Assembly (NCBI GenBank): GCA_023434535.1
Contig: JAEYSR010000235.1
Coordinates: 1-16,475 of the forward strand
Origin: Actinomycetes bacterium
Lineage (GTDB): Bacteria; Actinomycetota; Acidimicrobiia; Acidimicrobiales; Microtrichaceae
DNA length: 16,475 bases
Reading direction: 5' to 3'
The notes beneath the pieces were generated by a model. It saw nothing but the letters and a program-made list of their open reading frames with translations. It had not been told where the DNA came from and made no database searches. The translations under genes were made by a program, and so were the position numbers. Position 1 is the first letter of the stretch. Each line of letters opens with the position of its first letter. Shown here one piece after another: positions 1-6,732 of the stretch.

Positions 1-242
1 ACCGTGTACCAGTCCCAGGGGAACAGCTGCATGTGGTCGAACGGCCAGACCGACATGGTGGAGGTGATCCACTCCAGCACCGCCTCCCTGCCGTGGAACT
101 CCCCGTACAGGTGCTCGACGTAGTGCAGGTCGGGGACGAAGCAGTCGACCCACGGCCCCCAGTCTCCCGTGCGACCGGCCTCCTGCGCGGCGTCGACGTA
201 GCGGTCGAACGCCTCCTGGATCTCCTGTCGGCTGTTCCCCAT
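1..242 (-). CDS. NTF2/SnoaL-like protein, 3' end outside window
   Basis: The first 80 residues of a protein whose C-terminus lies beyond the left edge. It begins MGNSRQEIQEAFDRYVDAA and continues with a DWGPWVDCF stretch, an acidic and aromatic 'DLHYVEHLYGEFHGREAV' stretch and 'WITSTM'. This is the usual opening of a SnoaL-like/NTF2-like alpha+beta barrel: a long first helix, then a short strand carrying Asp/His/Tyr, then a helix starting at 'GREAV'. Members are small-molecule-binding proteins, isomerases, hydroxylases or cyclases, so no substrate can be named. The ATG at 242 is preceded by a clear AGGGGG Shine-Dalgarno at 247-252. It lies 71 bases downstream of the small cysteine-rich gene on the same strand and may share its transcript. 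The family call is fairly good; the function is unknown. Confidence 0.72.
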   Translation of the reverse strand, partial: MGNSRQEIQEAFDRYVDAAQEAGRTGDWGPWVDCFVPDLHYVEHLYGEFHGREAVLEWITSTMSVWPFDHMQLFPWDWYT

Positions 243-313
243 GGGACCCCCTGGTCGCTGCCGTCGGCGCGTGCCGTCGTCGTCGAGTGCTGTCGCGGTG
301 ACGTGCTGTCGTG

Positions 314-634
314 TCAGATCTCGGGTTCCGACGCGTGTCGGCGCGACAGCTGGGCCACGACGTCCGCGTCCGCGCTGCTCATCGACGGCCCGTAGGCGAC
401 CACGTAGACCCCCTTGCACCCGCAGTGGCAGGTCAGGGCGAAGACCGCCGCCTCGTCGTCGGGGTCGCTCGCCCCCTCGAACCTGTTCACGCTGTCGACC
501 TGCACGTCGTTCGGGGAGATCGTGTGGCCGCAGGGCCCGCACAGCAGCTGACCGTCCTCGGTCGCGCTGAACTCCGCGCTCCACCCCTGCGAGGACAGGT
601 CGTCGACGGTCTGGGACAGCGACAGCTCCGGCAT
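314..634 (-). CDS. Small conserved protein with cysteine cluster
   Basis: A 106-residue soluble protein starting MPELSLSQTVDDLSSQGW. The body carries CGPC at about 32-35, a central 'RFEGASDPDDEA' signature, then CHCGCKG and 'VYVVAYGPSMSSADADVV'. The central signature and the 'KGVYVVAYG' strand recall a family of about 100-residue bacterial proteins, common in Bacteroidota, that are often annotated as phosphoribosylpyrophosphate synthetase. That name cannot be right for a protein this short, so I do not adopt it. The CxxC plus CxCxC arrangement suggests a structural zinc site, which is my inference. I chose the ATG at 634 because a consensus-like promoter ends 6 bases before it, giving a leaderless message; the open frame upstream has arginine/proline-rich non-protein composition. 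It is divergent from the hemolysin III gene. Confidence 0.75.
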   Translation of the reverse strand: MPELSLSQTVDDLSSQGWSAEFSATEDGQLLCGPCGHTISPNDVQVDSVNRFEGASDPDDEAAVFALTCHCGCKGVYVVAYGPSMSSADADVVAQLSRRHASEPEI

Positions 635-640
635 GTGGGC

Positions 641-669
641 ATGTGAGCCCAGCCGGGGCCGTCCGTCAA
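641..669 (-). promoter_or_regulatory. Sigma70-type promoter of the small cysteine-rich gene
   Basis: On the minus strand, TTGACG (669-664) and TCACAT (646-641) are separated by exactly 17 bases. The -10 box is followed by 6 bases and then the ATG at 634. That spacing would place the transcription start on the A of the start codon, so the mRNA would be leaderless. No Shine-Dalgarno is visible before this start, which fits. This is the only place in the window where I find a good -35 with ideal spacing. Confidence 0.6.
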
Positions 670-741
670 GGACCTGTGGGTCGTCCGTCGTCCCCCGCGT
701 CCTGCCTTCACACGGCGCACTCCGCGTGGTCCACTGTCGTG

Positions 742-1422
742 GTGAGCACCGCTGCCGCCCCCGACACCCTCCAGGCCCTGGACGCCTACGGCCCCCGGCC
801 CGTCTGGCGGGGACGGGTCCACGCGGTGGCCGCCCTGGTGGCCGCGCCGGCCGCACTCGTGCTCTTCCTCGTGGCTCCCGGGCCGATGGCGAAGGTGGCG
901 GTCACGATCTACGCCGCGTCGCTGATCGGGCTGTTCGCCGTCAGCGCCAGCTACCACCGCCTCGCCCGCACGGAGCGGGCGGTGAAGTGGTTCCGCCGGG
1001 CGGACCACTCGATGATCTTCGTCCTCATCGCCGGGACCTACACGCCGTTGTGCCTCCTGGCGCTGCCGCCGGCCTGGGGCATCCCGCTGCTGGTGGCCGT
1101 GTGGGTGGCGGCGATCGGCGGGGTGATCATGAAGATGACCATGCTCGGCAAGGGCCCCGGCAGCTCGGGCTCCTGGCTGTACATCGTCATCGGGTGGGCA
1201 GCCGTCGTGGCGGTGCCGGCGCTGGTGACCAACCTGTCGGTGCTGCAGCTGGTGCTGCTGGGGATCGGCGGCCTGCTCTACACGGTGGGTGCGGTCGTGC
1301 TCGGCAAGCGCTGGCCCGACCCGATCCCGCACGTGTTCGGCTACCACGAGGTCTGGCACTCGATGACCGTGGCTGCCGGCTCGTGCCACTTCGCCGTGGT
1401 GGCTCTCGTCCTGGTCCACTGA
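742..1422 (+). CDS. Hemolysin III / TrhA family membrane protein
   Basis: A 226-residue polytopic membrane protein with about seven hydrophobic segments. It has the hallmarks of the hemolysin III (YqfA/TrhA, PAQR-like) family: SASYHRLA near 68, ADHSMIFVLIAGTYTP near 87-102, and HVFGYHEVWHSM near 197-208. The Asp and the three His residues of these motifs form the zinc site inside the membrane bundle in PAQR-type proteins. The bacterial members are linked to membrane-fluidity or fatty-acid homeostasis; haemolysis was seen for the Bacillus cereus founder only. The start is uncertain: adjacent GTG codons at 739 and 742 are both possible, with no strong ribosome site. I chose 742, which gives the usual family N-terminus. 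The frame is open further upstream but with atypical composition. It converges on egtD with a hairpin between them. Confidence 0.9.
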   Translation: MSTAAAPDTLQALDAYGPRPVWRGRVHAVAALVAAPAALVLFLVAPGPMAKVAVTIYAASLIGLFAVSASYHRLARTERAVKWFRRADHSMIFVLIAGTYTPLCLLALPPAWGIPLLVAVWVAAIGGVIMKMTMLGKGPGSSGSWLYIVIGWAAVVAVPALVTNLSVLQLVLLGIGGLLYTVGAVVLGKRWPDPIPHVFGYHEVWHSMTVAAGSCHFAVVALVLVH

Positions 1423-1426
1423 CCCG

Positions 1427-1476
1427 GTTCTGTTCTGCGGAAGCGGTCGATTCCGGTCGGTTCTGCAGAACAGGAC
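1427..1476. terminator. Hairpin between convergent genes, likely bidirectional terminator
   Basis: In the 71-base gap between the ends of the hemolysin III gene and egtD, CTGTTCTGC (1430-1438) is perfectly complementary to GCAGAACAG (1465-1473). The pairing extends outward by three more pairs, one of them G-U. Inside, CGGAA (1438-1442) can pair with TTCCG (1451-1455). Part of the right arm is itself a perfect 12-base palindrome, GTTCTGCAGAAC (1460-1471). There is no T-run, as is common in high-GC actinobacteria. The position between two stop codons favours a terminator, but a protein-binding palindrome is possible. Confidence 0.5.
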
Positions 1477-1493
1477 GTGTCGGGTGGGGCGAG

Positions 1494-2495
1494 TCAGGTG
1501 CGGCGGGCGAGGGTCAGCAGGAAGTCGCCGGCGGCGTCGGTCCACGCCTCGACCGTCTCGAGCCCGGCGTCGGCCAGCTCGGCGGCCACGCCATCGCGGG
1601 TGAACTTGGTGCTGATCTCGGTCCGCAGGTGGTCGCCCTCGCCCAGCCGGACGACCAGGTCGTCGAGTCCGCGGACCGTCACCGTCTGCTCGCAGGTGGA
1701 CACGAGGTGCATCTCGATGCGTCGCTCGACCGGATCCCAGTGCGAGCGGTGGACGAAGCGGGCCCGGTCGAAGTCGGCGTCGAGCTCCCGGTCCATCACG
1801 TCGAGGGCGTTGAGGTCGAACTCCGCGGTGATGCCGGCGGCGTCGTCGTAGGCGGCCAGGAGGCGGTCGACCGGCTTGACCAGGTCGGTGCCCAGGAGGA
1901 ACCAGTCGCCCGGCTGCAGCGCCGAGCGCACGCCGGCCAGGAAGCCCCGTCGCTCGTCGGGGTCCAGGTTGCCGATGGTCGAGCCGAGGAAGGCCAGCAG
2001 GGCGCCGTCGCCGGTGGGGAGGCGGTCGAGGTGGCGGTGGAAGTCGCCGACGACCGCGTCGACGGTCACCGTCGGGTAGGTGGCGGCGATCGTGCGGGCG
2101 GCGGAGCGGAGGACCTCCTCGCTCACGTCGAACGGGACCACGGTCCGCAACGTGCCGGCGCCGGCGAGGGCGTCGAGCAGCAGCATCGTCTTCTCCGACG
2201 TGCCCGAGCCCAGCTCGATGAGCGTGGGTGCCCCGGTCAACCGGGCGATGTCGGCGGAGCGGTCGCGGAGGATCGAGCGCTCGGCGTCGGTCGGGTAGTA
2301 CTCGTCGAGCCGCGTGATCTGGTCGAAGAGCTTGGAGCCGACCTCGTCGTAGAACCACACCGGGGGGATCCACGGCGGGTCGGCCTGCAGACCGCGACGG
2401 GTCTGCTCGGCGAGGTGGTCGGACCAGTCCGACGGATCCAGGTGGACCGCGACGCTCACGCGGTCCTCGGCGGGGTCGGTCGGGTGATCAGGCAT
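1494..2495 (-). CDS. egtD: L-histidine N(alpha)-methyltransferase EgtD
   Basis: A 333-residue SAM-dependent methyltransferase that trimethylates the alpha-amino group of histidine to hercynine, the first committed step of ergothioneine synthesis. It shows the family landmarks in order: WFYDEVGSKLFDQIT (about 47-61), the 'LDEYYPTDAE' loop, the SAM-binding motif LIELGSGTSEKT (about 92-103), a GDFHRHL loop, 'FLGSTIGNLDP', and a C-terminal EISTKFTRDG segment that in known EgtD enzymes contacts the histidine substrate. Length is close to that of mycobacterial EgtD (about 320). The ATG at 2495 lies inside the 3' end of egtB: the two frames overlap by 8 bases, so translation is probably coupled. The same frame stays open upstream, but that part is the shadow of egtB. 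The call is secure. Confidence 0.95.
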   Translation of the reverse strand: MPDHPTDPAEDRVSVAVHLDPSDWSDHLAEQTRRGLQADPPWIPPVWFYDEVGSKLFDQITRLDEYYPTDAERSILRDRSADIARLTGAPTLIELGSGTSEKTMLLLDALAGAGTLRTVVPFDVSEEVLRSAARTIAATYPTVTVDAVVGDFHRHLDRLPTGDGALLAFLGSTIGNLDPDERRGFLAGVRSALQPGDWFLLGTDLVKPVDRLLAAYDDAAGITAEFDLNALDVMDRELDADFDRARFVHRSHWDPVERRIEMHLVSTCEQTVTVRGLDDLVVRLGEGDHLRTEISTKFTRDGVAAELADAGLETVEAWTDAAGDFLLTLARRT

Positions 2496-3924
2496 CGGTC
2501 GCCAGTCGCAGACCGCCGAACTGCCAGCGGGCACCGGGCGGGAAGAAGTTCCGGTACGTCGGGCGGTCGTGGCCCGGCGGGGTCGCGCAGCTGCCGCCCC
2601 GCAGGACGTGCTGGTTGACCATGAACTTGCCGTTGTACTCCCCGACGGCGCCGGGAGCGGCACGGAAGCCCGGGTACGGCAGGTAGGCGCTGGCCGTCCA
2701 CTGCCACACCGCACCGCAGAACTGCAGCGGGTCGGCCCCGGTGACGGTCCCCGGTCGCTCGCCCGGCGCCCGCGGGTGCGGGGCGCGGTCGAGGTCCAAC
2801 CCGGCGGTGGGCGCCGGGTGGTCCCGGGCGACGACCTCCCACTCGGCCTCGGTCGGCAGCCGCGCCCCCGCCCAGCGGGCGAAGGCGTCCGCCTCGTAGT
2901 AGCTGACGTGGCACACGGGGTCCCCGGCGCGCAGCGGCTGCGGGCCGCCCAGGGTGAACACCGTCGGCCCGCCGTCGGTGCTGTCGCCGGCGGTCGCCCC
3001 GTCCGGGCCGGGGTCGATCCAGTACAGCGGGGAGTCCCAGCCCTCGGCCTGCACGACGGCCCACCCGTCGCTCAGCCACAGCTCCGGGCGCCGGTACCCG
3101 CCGTCCTCCATGAAGGCCAGCCACTCGCCGTTGGTGACCAGGCGGTCCGCCAGGGCGAAGGGCTCCAGGTGCACGGTGTGGCGCGGGGACTCGTTGTCGT
3201 AGGAGAACGGCGCTCCGGCGGGTCCGGGCTCGTCGCGCCAGGTGCGGGACGCACCGGCACCGATCTCCACCTGCCCGCCCGGATGGGCGATCCAGCCGCC
3301 CGAGGTCCGCGCCACCGGGACCGCGCCCGACGTGAGGTCGACCCCGATCGGCTCGACGACATCCGCGTCCTCGGCGTAGGTGGGCAGAAGCGGGTTCTGG
3401 AACAGCAGGTGCTTGGCGTCCATGAGCAGCAGCTCCTGGTGCTGCTCCTCGTGGTGCAGGCCGAGCTCGATCAGCGCGGACGCTCCGGCGTCGGGTTCGG
3501 CGGCGAGGCGGTCGAGGAGGTGCAGGACGGACTCGTCGACCTGTCGGCGGTACTCGGCCACCTCCGCCACGTCGGGCCGGGTGACCATGCCGCGGCGGGG
3601 CCGGGGCTGCCGGGCGCCGACGGCTTCGTAGTAGCTGTTGAACAGGTAGCGGTACGACTCGTCGACCGCCTCGTAGCCCGACACGTGCGGGCCGAGGACG
3701 AACTCCTCGAAGAACCACGTGGTGTGGGCCCGGTGCCACTTGGTGGGCGAGCAGTCCGGCATGGACTGGACGACCTGGTCCTCGGGGGAGAGGGGAGCGG
3801 CGAGGGCCTCGGTGCGGGCCCTGACCGTGCAGAAGTCGGTGGGGCAGGACCCGCGCGCCGACGACCGTGCGGCGTGCGGATCGGTCGTCGTGGCGGCGCG
3901 CTGGCGCGCGGCGAAGTCGGTCAT
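2488..3924 (-). CDS. egtB: Ergothioneine sulfoxide synthase EgtB
   Basis: A 478-residue non-heme iron enzyme that joins hercynine to a sulfur donor with O2. The N-terminal DinB-like domain carries WHRAHTTWFFEEF (63-75) and HHEEQHQEL (157-165). His67, His158 and His162 are the expected iron ligands by position. The C-terminal half is an FGE-sulfatase-type domain, with RLPTEAEWE, FCGAVWQWTASAYLPYPGF, an 'RGGSCATPP' segment and 'YRNFFPP'. The motif FNSYYEAVG (Tyr98-Tyr99) resembles the paired tyrosines described for the Chloracidobacterium type of EgtB, which accepts cysteine, rather than mycobacterial EgtB, which takes gamma-glutamylcysteine; this is an inference from memory. A GGAGGG ribosome site lies 9 bases before the ATG at 3924. 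It forms an operon with egtD and is divergent from the MFS gene. Confidence 0.95.
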   Translation of the reverse strand: MTDFAARQRAATTTDPHAARSSARGSCPTDFCTVRARTEALAAPLSPEDQVVQSMPDCSPTKWHRAHTTWFFEEFVLGPHVSGYEAVDESYRYLFNSYYEAVGARQPRPRRGMVTRPDVAEVAEYRRQVDESVLHLLDRLAAEPDAGASALIELGLHHEEQHQELLLMDAKHLLFQNPLLPTYAEDADVVEPIGVDLTSGAVPVARTSGGWIAHPGGQVEIGAGASRTWRDEPGPAGAPFSYDNESPRHTVHLEPFALADRLVTNGEWLAFMEDGGYRRPELWLSDGWAVVQAEGWDSPLYWIDPGPDGATAGDSTDGGPTVFTLGGPQPLRAGDPVCHVSYYEADAFARWAGARLPTEAEWEVVARDHPAPTAGLDLDRAPHPRAPGERPGTVTGADPLQFCGAVWQWTASAYLPYPGFRAAPGAVGEYNGKFMVNQHVLRGGSCATPPGHDRPTYRNFFPPGARWQFGGLRLATDA

Positions 3925-4061
3925 GTCGGAGATCCCTCCGTCGGGGGGCGGCCTTCCCTGTCCCGTGTCCTACCCGGGGCCGACCGGCGGTACCCATCCA
4001 CCCCGACATCCTGCCCCCTCCCACCGACATCGGGTCACCGCGACGCCCCCCGGCTGCCTGA

Positions 4062-4067
4062 CACGAT
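4062..4067 (+). promoter_or_regulatory. Candidate -10 box of the MFS transporter gene
   Basis: CACGAT lies exactly 6 bases before the GTG start at 4074, the spacing expected for a leaderless message and repeated at several other genes here. There is no recognisable -35 and no Shine-Dalgarno. The 149-base gap to egtB also holds two copies of CCGACATC (4003-4010 and 4024-4031), 21 bases apart, that could be a binding site. Confidence 0.35.
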
Positions 4068-4073
4068 GGGTCG

Positions 4074-5315
4074 GTGGCCCCCGACGACCCGTCCTCCGGC
4101 GCCCCCGGAAGGGGTGCGCCGACGTCCGAGGGAGGAGTCCGCGCGGTCGCGTCCACGCCGGTCCTGGTCGGTGCGGCGTCGCTCGGTGCCGGCGTCGGGG
4201 CCCTGTTCCCGCTCCTCGCCGAGTTCCAGGACCGCTACGGCTTCTCCGACCGCGGCCTCGGCGTGGTCAGCTCGGCGTCGTTCGTGGCGGCGCTCGTGGC
4301 GGGGCTGTTCCTGGCGCAGCTGGCCGACCGCGGCCACGCACGCCTGCTGATGGTCGGTGGGATCGCCCTGTCGTCGGTCGGCCTCCTCTGGTTCGCGGCG
4401 GGGACCGAGCTGTGGCAGTTCACGTGCGCCCGACTCCTCGAGGGCCTGGGCTACGGCATCTTCATCCCGGCGGCGCGCAAGGTCGTCACGGCCGGGGATC
4501 CGGACCGGGCCGGCCAGCGCCTGGGTCGGCTCACGAGCGCGGAGCTGGCGGGGTTCCTGGCCGGACCCGCGATCGGTTCGCTCCTGAGCGAGGCCATCGG
4601 GCTGTGGGCACCGCTGGTGCTCATCGGATCGGTCCAGGTCGGTCTGGCGCTCTGGCTGACCACGGTGCGCCTGCCGGACCTGGCCTCCCGGCGAGACTCG
4701 GCCGGCCCCCGGCCGTCGGCCTTCGCGTCGCTGCGTCTGCTCCGGCGCAGCTCGGTGGCCGGTGCGGCGTTGCTGTCGCTGACGATCTTCCTCCCGGTGG
4801 GTGTGTACGACGCGCTGTGGTCGCGGTACCTGACCGACCAGGGAGCGACGACCCTGTTCATCGGGATCGGCCTGTCGCTGTACGCGATCCCGATCGTGGC
4901 GTTCGCCCCGACGGGCGGGCGGATCGCGGACCGGGTCGGGCCGGTGAGGGCGACGTCGCTCGCGATCTGCTTCATCATCCCGCTGACGATCGCCTACGGG
5001 CTGGTGTCGCTCCCTGTGATCATCACCGCGGTGGGCCTGCTGGAGTCCCTGCCCCAGGCGGTCGCCACCCCGGCGGTCCAGGCCGCCATGCTGCGGGCGT
5101 GCCGGCCCGAGGAGGTGGCGTCGGGCCAGGGCGTGGCCCACGCCGTCAACCAGGTCGGCGCCGGCACCTCGGCCCTGCTCGGTCCGATCATCTACGGCGC
5201 CGCGGGGGCGACCGTGCTGTTCAGCACGCTCGCGGCGGCGATGGTGGTGCTGTTCCTGGCCGGCGTCGCCCTGCACCGACGAGGTGGCGGCGACGCGGTC
5301 GTGACCCTGACCTGA
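4074..5315 (+). CDS. MFS transporter
   Basis: A 413-residue major facilitator with about 12 hydrophobic segments. The loop between helices 2 and 3 holds a motif-A-like LAQLADRGHARLLMVGG (GxLaDRxGrr pattern), and the second half repeats it as GGRIADRVGPVRA. About 25 N-terminal residues are polar, Gly/Pro-rich and probably cytoplasmic. The sequence is typical of drug or metabolite efflux permeases, but no substrate can be assigned. The GTG start at 4074 follows a -10-like CACGAT by 6 bases and has no ribosome site; an alternative start would be the GTG at the VRAVAS segment. It is divergent from egtB, so a role in moving ergothioneine or a precursor is conceivable but unsupported. It converges on the amine oxidase gene across 37 bases in which I see no clear hairpin. 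Confidence 0.88.
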   Translation: MAPDDPSSGAPGRGAPTSEGGVRAVASTPVLVGAASLGAGVGALFPLLAEFQDRYGFSDRGLGVVSSASFVAALVAGLFLAQLADRGHARLLMVGGIALSSVGLLWFAAGTELWQFTCARLLEGLGYGIFIPAARKVVTAGDPDRAGQRLGRLTSAELAGFLAGPAIGSLLSEAIGLWAPLVLIGSVQVGLALWLTTVRLPDLASRRDSAGPRPSAFASLRLLRRSSVAGAALLSLTIFLPVGVYDALWSRYLTDQGATTLFIGIGLSLYAIPIVAFAPTGGRIADRVGPVRATSLAICFIIPLTIAYGLVSLPVIITAVGLLESLPQAVATPAVQAAMLRACRPEEVASGQGVAHAVNQVGAGTSALLGPIIYGAAGATVLFSTLAAAMVVLFLAGVALHRRGGGDAVVTLT

Positions 5316-5352
5316 GCCCGGGTGCCCGCCCTCCGACGGTGCTCGGTTCGGC

Positions 5353-6732
5353 TCAGAGCAGCGCCAGGACCTCGCGGGCCGTGGTCTCGCCGGAGCGCAC
5401 GGCGCCCTCCATGTAGCCGTTCCACACCGGGGCGCACTCCGCTCCGGCCCAGTGGATCGGGCCGATCGGCGTGCGCAGCGCGTGGCCGAAGCCGGTCCAG
5501 ACCCCGGGGGTGAAGTGGGCGCCGTAGCAGCCGCGGCTGTACTGCTCGGCCATCCAGTCGCGCTCGATGTACTCGACGGGGTGCAGGGCCCTGTCGCCGA
5601 AGTAGCGCGCGAAGCACCCGACGACGGCGTCCCGACGCTCCTCCACGCTGCGCTGCGCGAACACCCGCCCGTCGGTGCCCTCCATGAAGCCGACGAGGAT
5701 GCCGGGCGTGCCCTCGGGCGGCGAGTTGTCGAAGACGACCTTGACGGGGCCCTGGTCCGAGGCGGCCTGGCCGTTCAGCCCGTCGGCCCGCCAGAACGGC
5801 TCGTCGTAGACCGCGTACACCTTGATCACGCTGCCGGCGGGGAGGCGCTGGGTCAGCTGGTCGCGCCAGCTGGGCAGAGCGGGCGCGTAGTCGATGCGTC
5901 CGGCCAGCGTGGGCGGCAGGGTGACGATGACCCGATCGGCGGTGAGGACCGGTCCGTCGCCGCCGTCGGCGTCGGTCGTCCGCACCGCGACGCCCGAGTC
6001 GGAGTGCTCGATGCGTCGGACGGGCAGCCCCAGGCGCACCCGGTCGCCGAGCTGGTCGGCCATCAGCTCGCTGATCCGCCAGGTCCCGCCGACGACCCTG
6101 TCCTGCTGCGCGCCGCGATCGGTGGACAGGAGCGTCTCCAGCCCCGACCCGGACCGTGCGTAGAAGAGGGCGTGGAGCAGGGACAGGTCGCTCGACTGGA
6201 TCGAGAAGACGGCCTCGGTGGCGACCCGGAAGTACTCGCGTCCGAGCGGGGTGCGCAGGTTGCGCCGGATCCACGTCTCGAACGTCTGGCCGTCGAGGCC
6301 GAGCGAGTCGGGTGCTGCCCACGGCCGCTCCAGGTCCACGCGGCCGGCGAGCCGGTCGAAGCGGGCCATGCCCTGGGCCAGGTCGGCCAGGGTGAACGGG
6401 CTCAGCTTGGGCGTGGCTCCTCGGTGGGGGGCCAGGCGGGACTGCTTGCCGCCGAGCTGAAGGAGGAGCTCACCGGTGTTGTAGGTCGGGAAGGTGGTCA
6501 GCCCGAGCTCGTCGACCAGCTCGTACATCCGGTTCTGGGTCGGCCCGAGCCACTGGCCGCCGAGCTCGATCGGCACGCCGTCGGCGGTGTGGCCCCGCTC
6601 GGTCCGTCCTCCGACGCGGTCCCGGGCCTCGACCACGGTGACGTCCGCGCCCGCGCCCACGAGGAGCCGGGCGGCGGAGAGCCCGGCCAGGCCGGCGCCG
6701 ACCACGATCACGCTGCCGTCGGATCTGGTCAT
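5353..6732 (-). CDS. Monoamine-oxidase-like flavin amine oxidase
   Basis: A 459-residue FAD enzyme that should oxidise an amine to an imine or aldehyde with release of H2O2. The N-terminus has the dinucleotide motif VVGAGLAGLSAARLL (G12, G14, G17), then ARDRVGGRT and GGQWLGPTQNRMYEL. Lys304 in GSVIKVYAVYDEPFW matches the conserved flavin-N5 lysine of MAO. The C-terminus has EQYSRGCYGAHFTPG and NGYMEGAVRSGE. Cys402 aligns with the cysteine that holds FAD covalently in MAO-A/B. Tyr403 and Tyr440 match the MAO aromatic cage, with the same 38-residue Cys-to-second-Tyr distance as MAO-B (397 and 435). Many bacterial relatives, such as putrescine oxidase, lack the cysteine. The ATG overlaps the hydrolase stop codon as ATGA, so the two are translationally coupled. 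The substrate is unknown. Confidence 0.92.
   Translation of the reverse strand: MTRSDGSVIVVGAGLAGLSAARLLVGAGADVTVVEARDRVGGRTERGHTADGVPIELGGQWLGPTQNRMYELVDELGLTTFPTYNTGELLLQLGGKQSRLAPHRGATPKLSPFTLADLAQGMARFDRLAGRVDLERPWAAPDSLGLDGQTFETWIRRNLRTPLGREYFRVATEAVFSIQSSDLSLLHALFYARSGSGLETLLSTDRGAQQDRVVGGTWRISELMADQLGDRVRLGLPVRRIEHSDSGVAVRTTDADGGDGPVLTADRVIVTLPPTLAGRIDYAPALPSWRDQLTQRLPAGSVIKVYAVYDEPFWRADGLNGQAASDQGPVKVVFDNSPPEGTPGILVGFMEGTDGRVFAQRSVEERRDAVVGCFARYFGDRALHPVEYIERDWMAEQYSRGCYGAHFTPGVWTGFGHALRTPIGPIHWAGAECAPVWNGYMEGAVRSGETTAREVLALL

Noticed and set aside
287..311. Direct repeat GTGCTGTCG (287-295 and 303-311)
   Set aside because: Nine bases in a short GC-rich gap between two genes; nothing else supports a function.
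314..856. Longer version of the small cysteine-rich protein (180 residues)
   Set aside because: The extra 74 residues are Arg/Pro/Gly low complexity and would cover the good promoter and the start of the divergent gene.
487..2373. 628-codon open frame on the minus strand
   Set aside because: It runs across the hemolysin III gene and egtD in another frame, and its product is mostly Arg/Pro/Gly repeats with no domain; a GC-rich shadow.
633..2618. 661-codon open frame on the plus strand
   Set aside because: It lies out of frame with the hemolysin III gene and antisense to egtD; the composition is typical of a GC shadow.
2569..4350. 593-codon open frame on the plus strand opposite egtB
   Set aside because: egtB on the other strand has complete family motifs; this frame has none.
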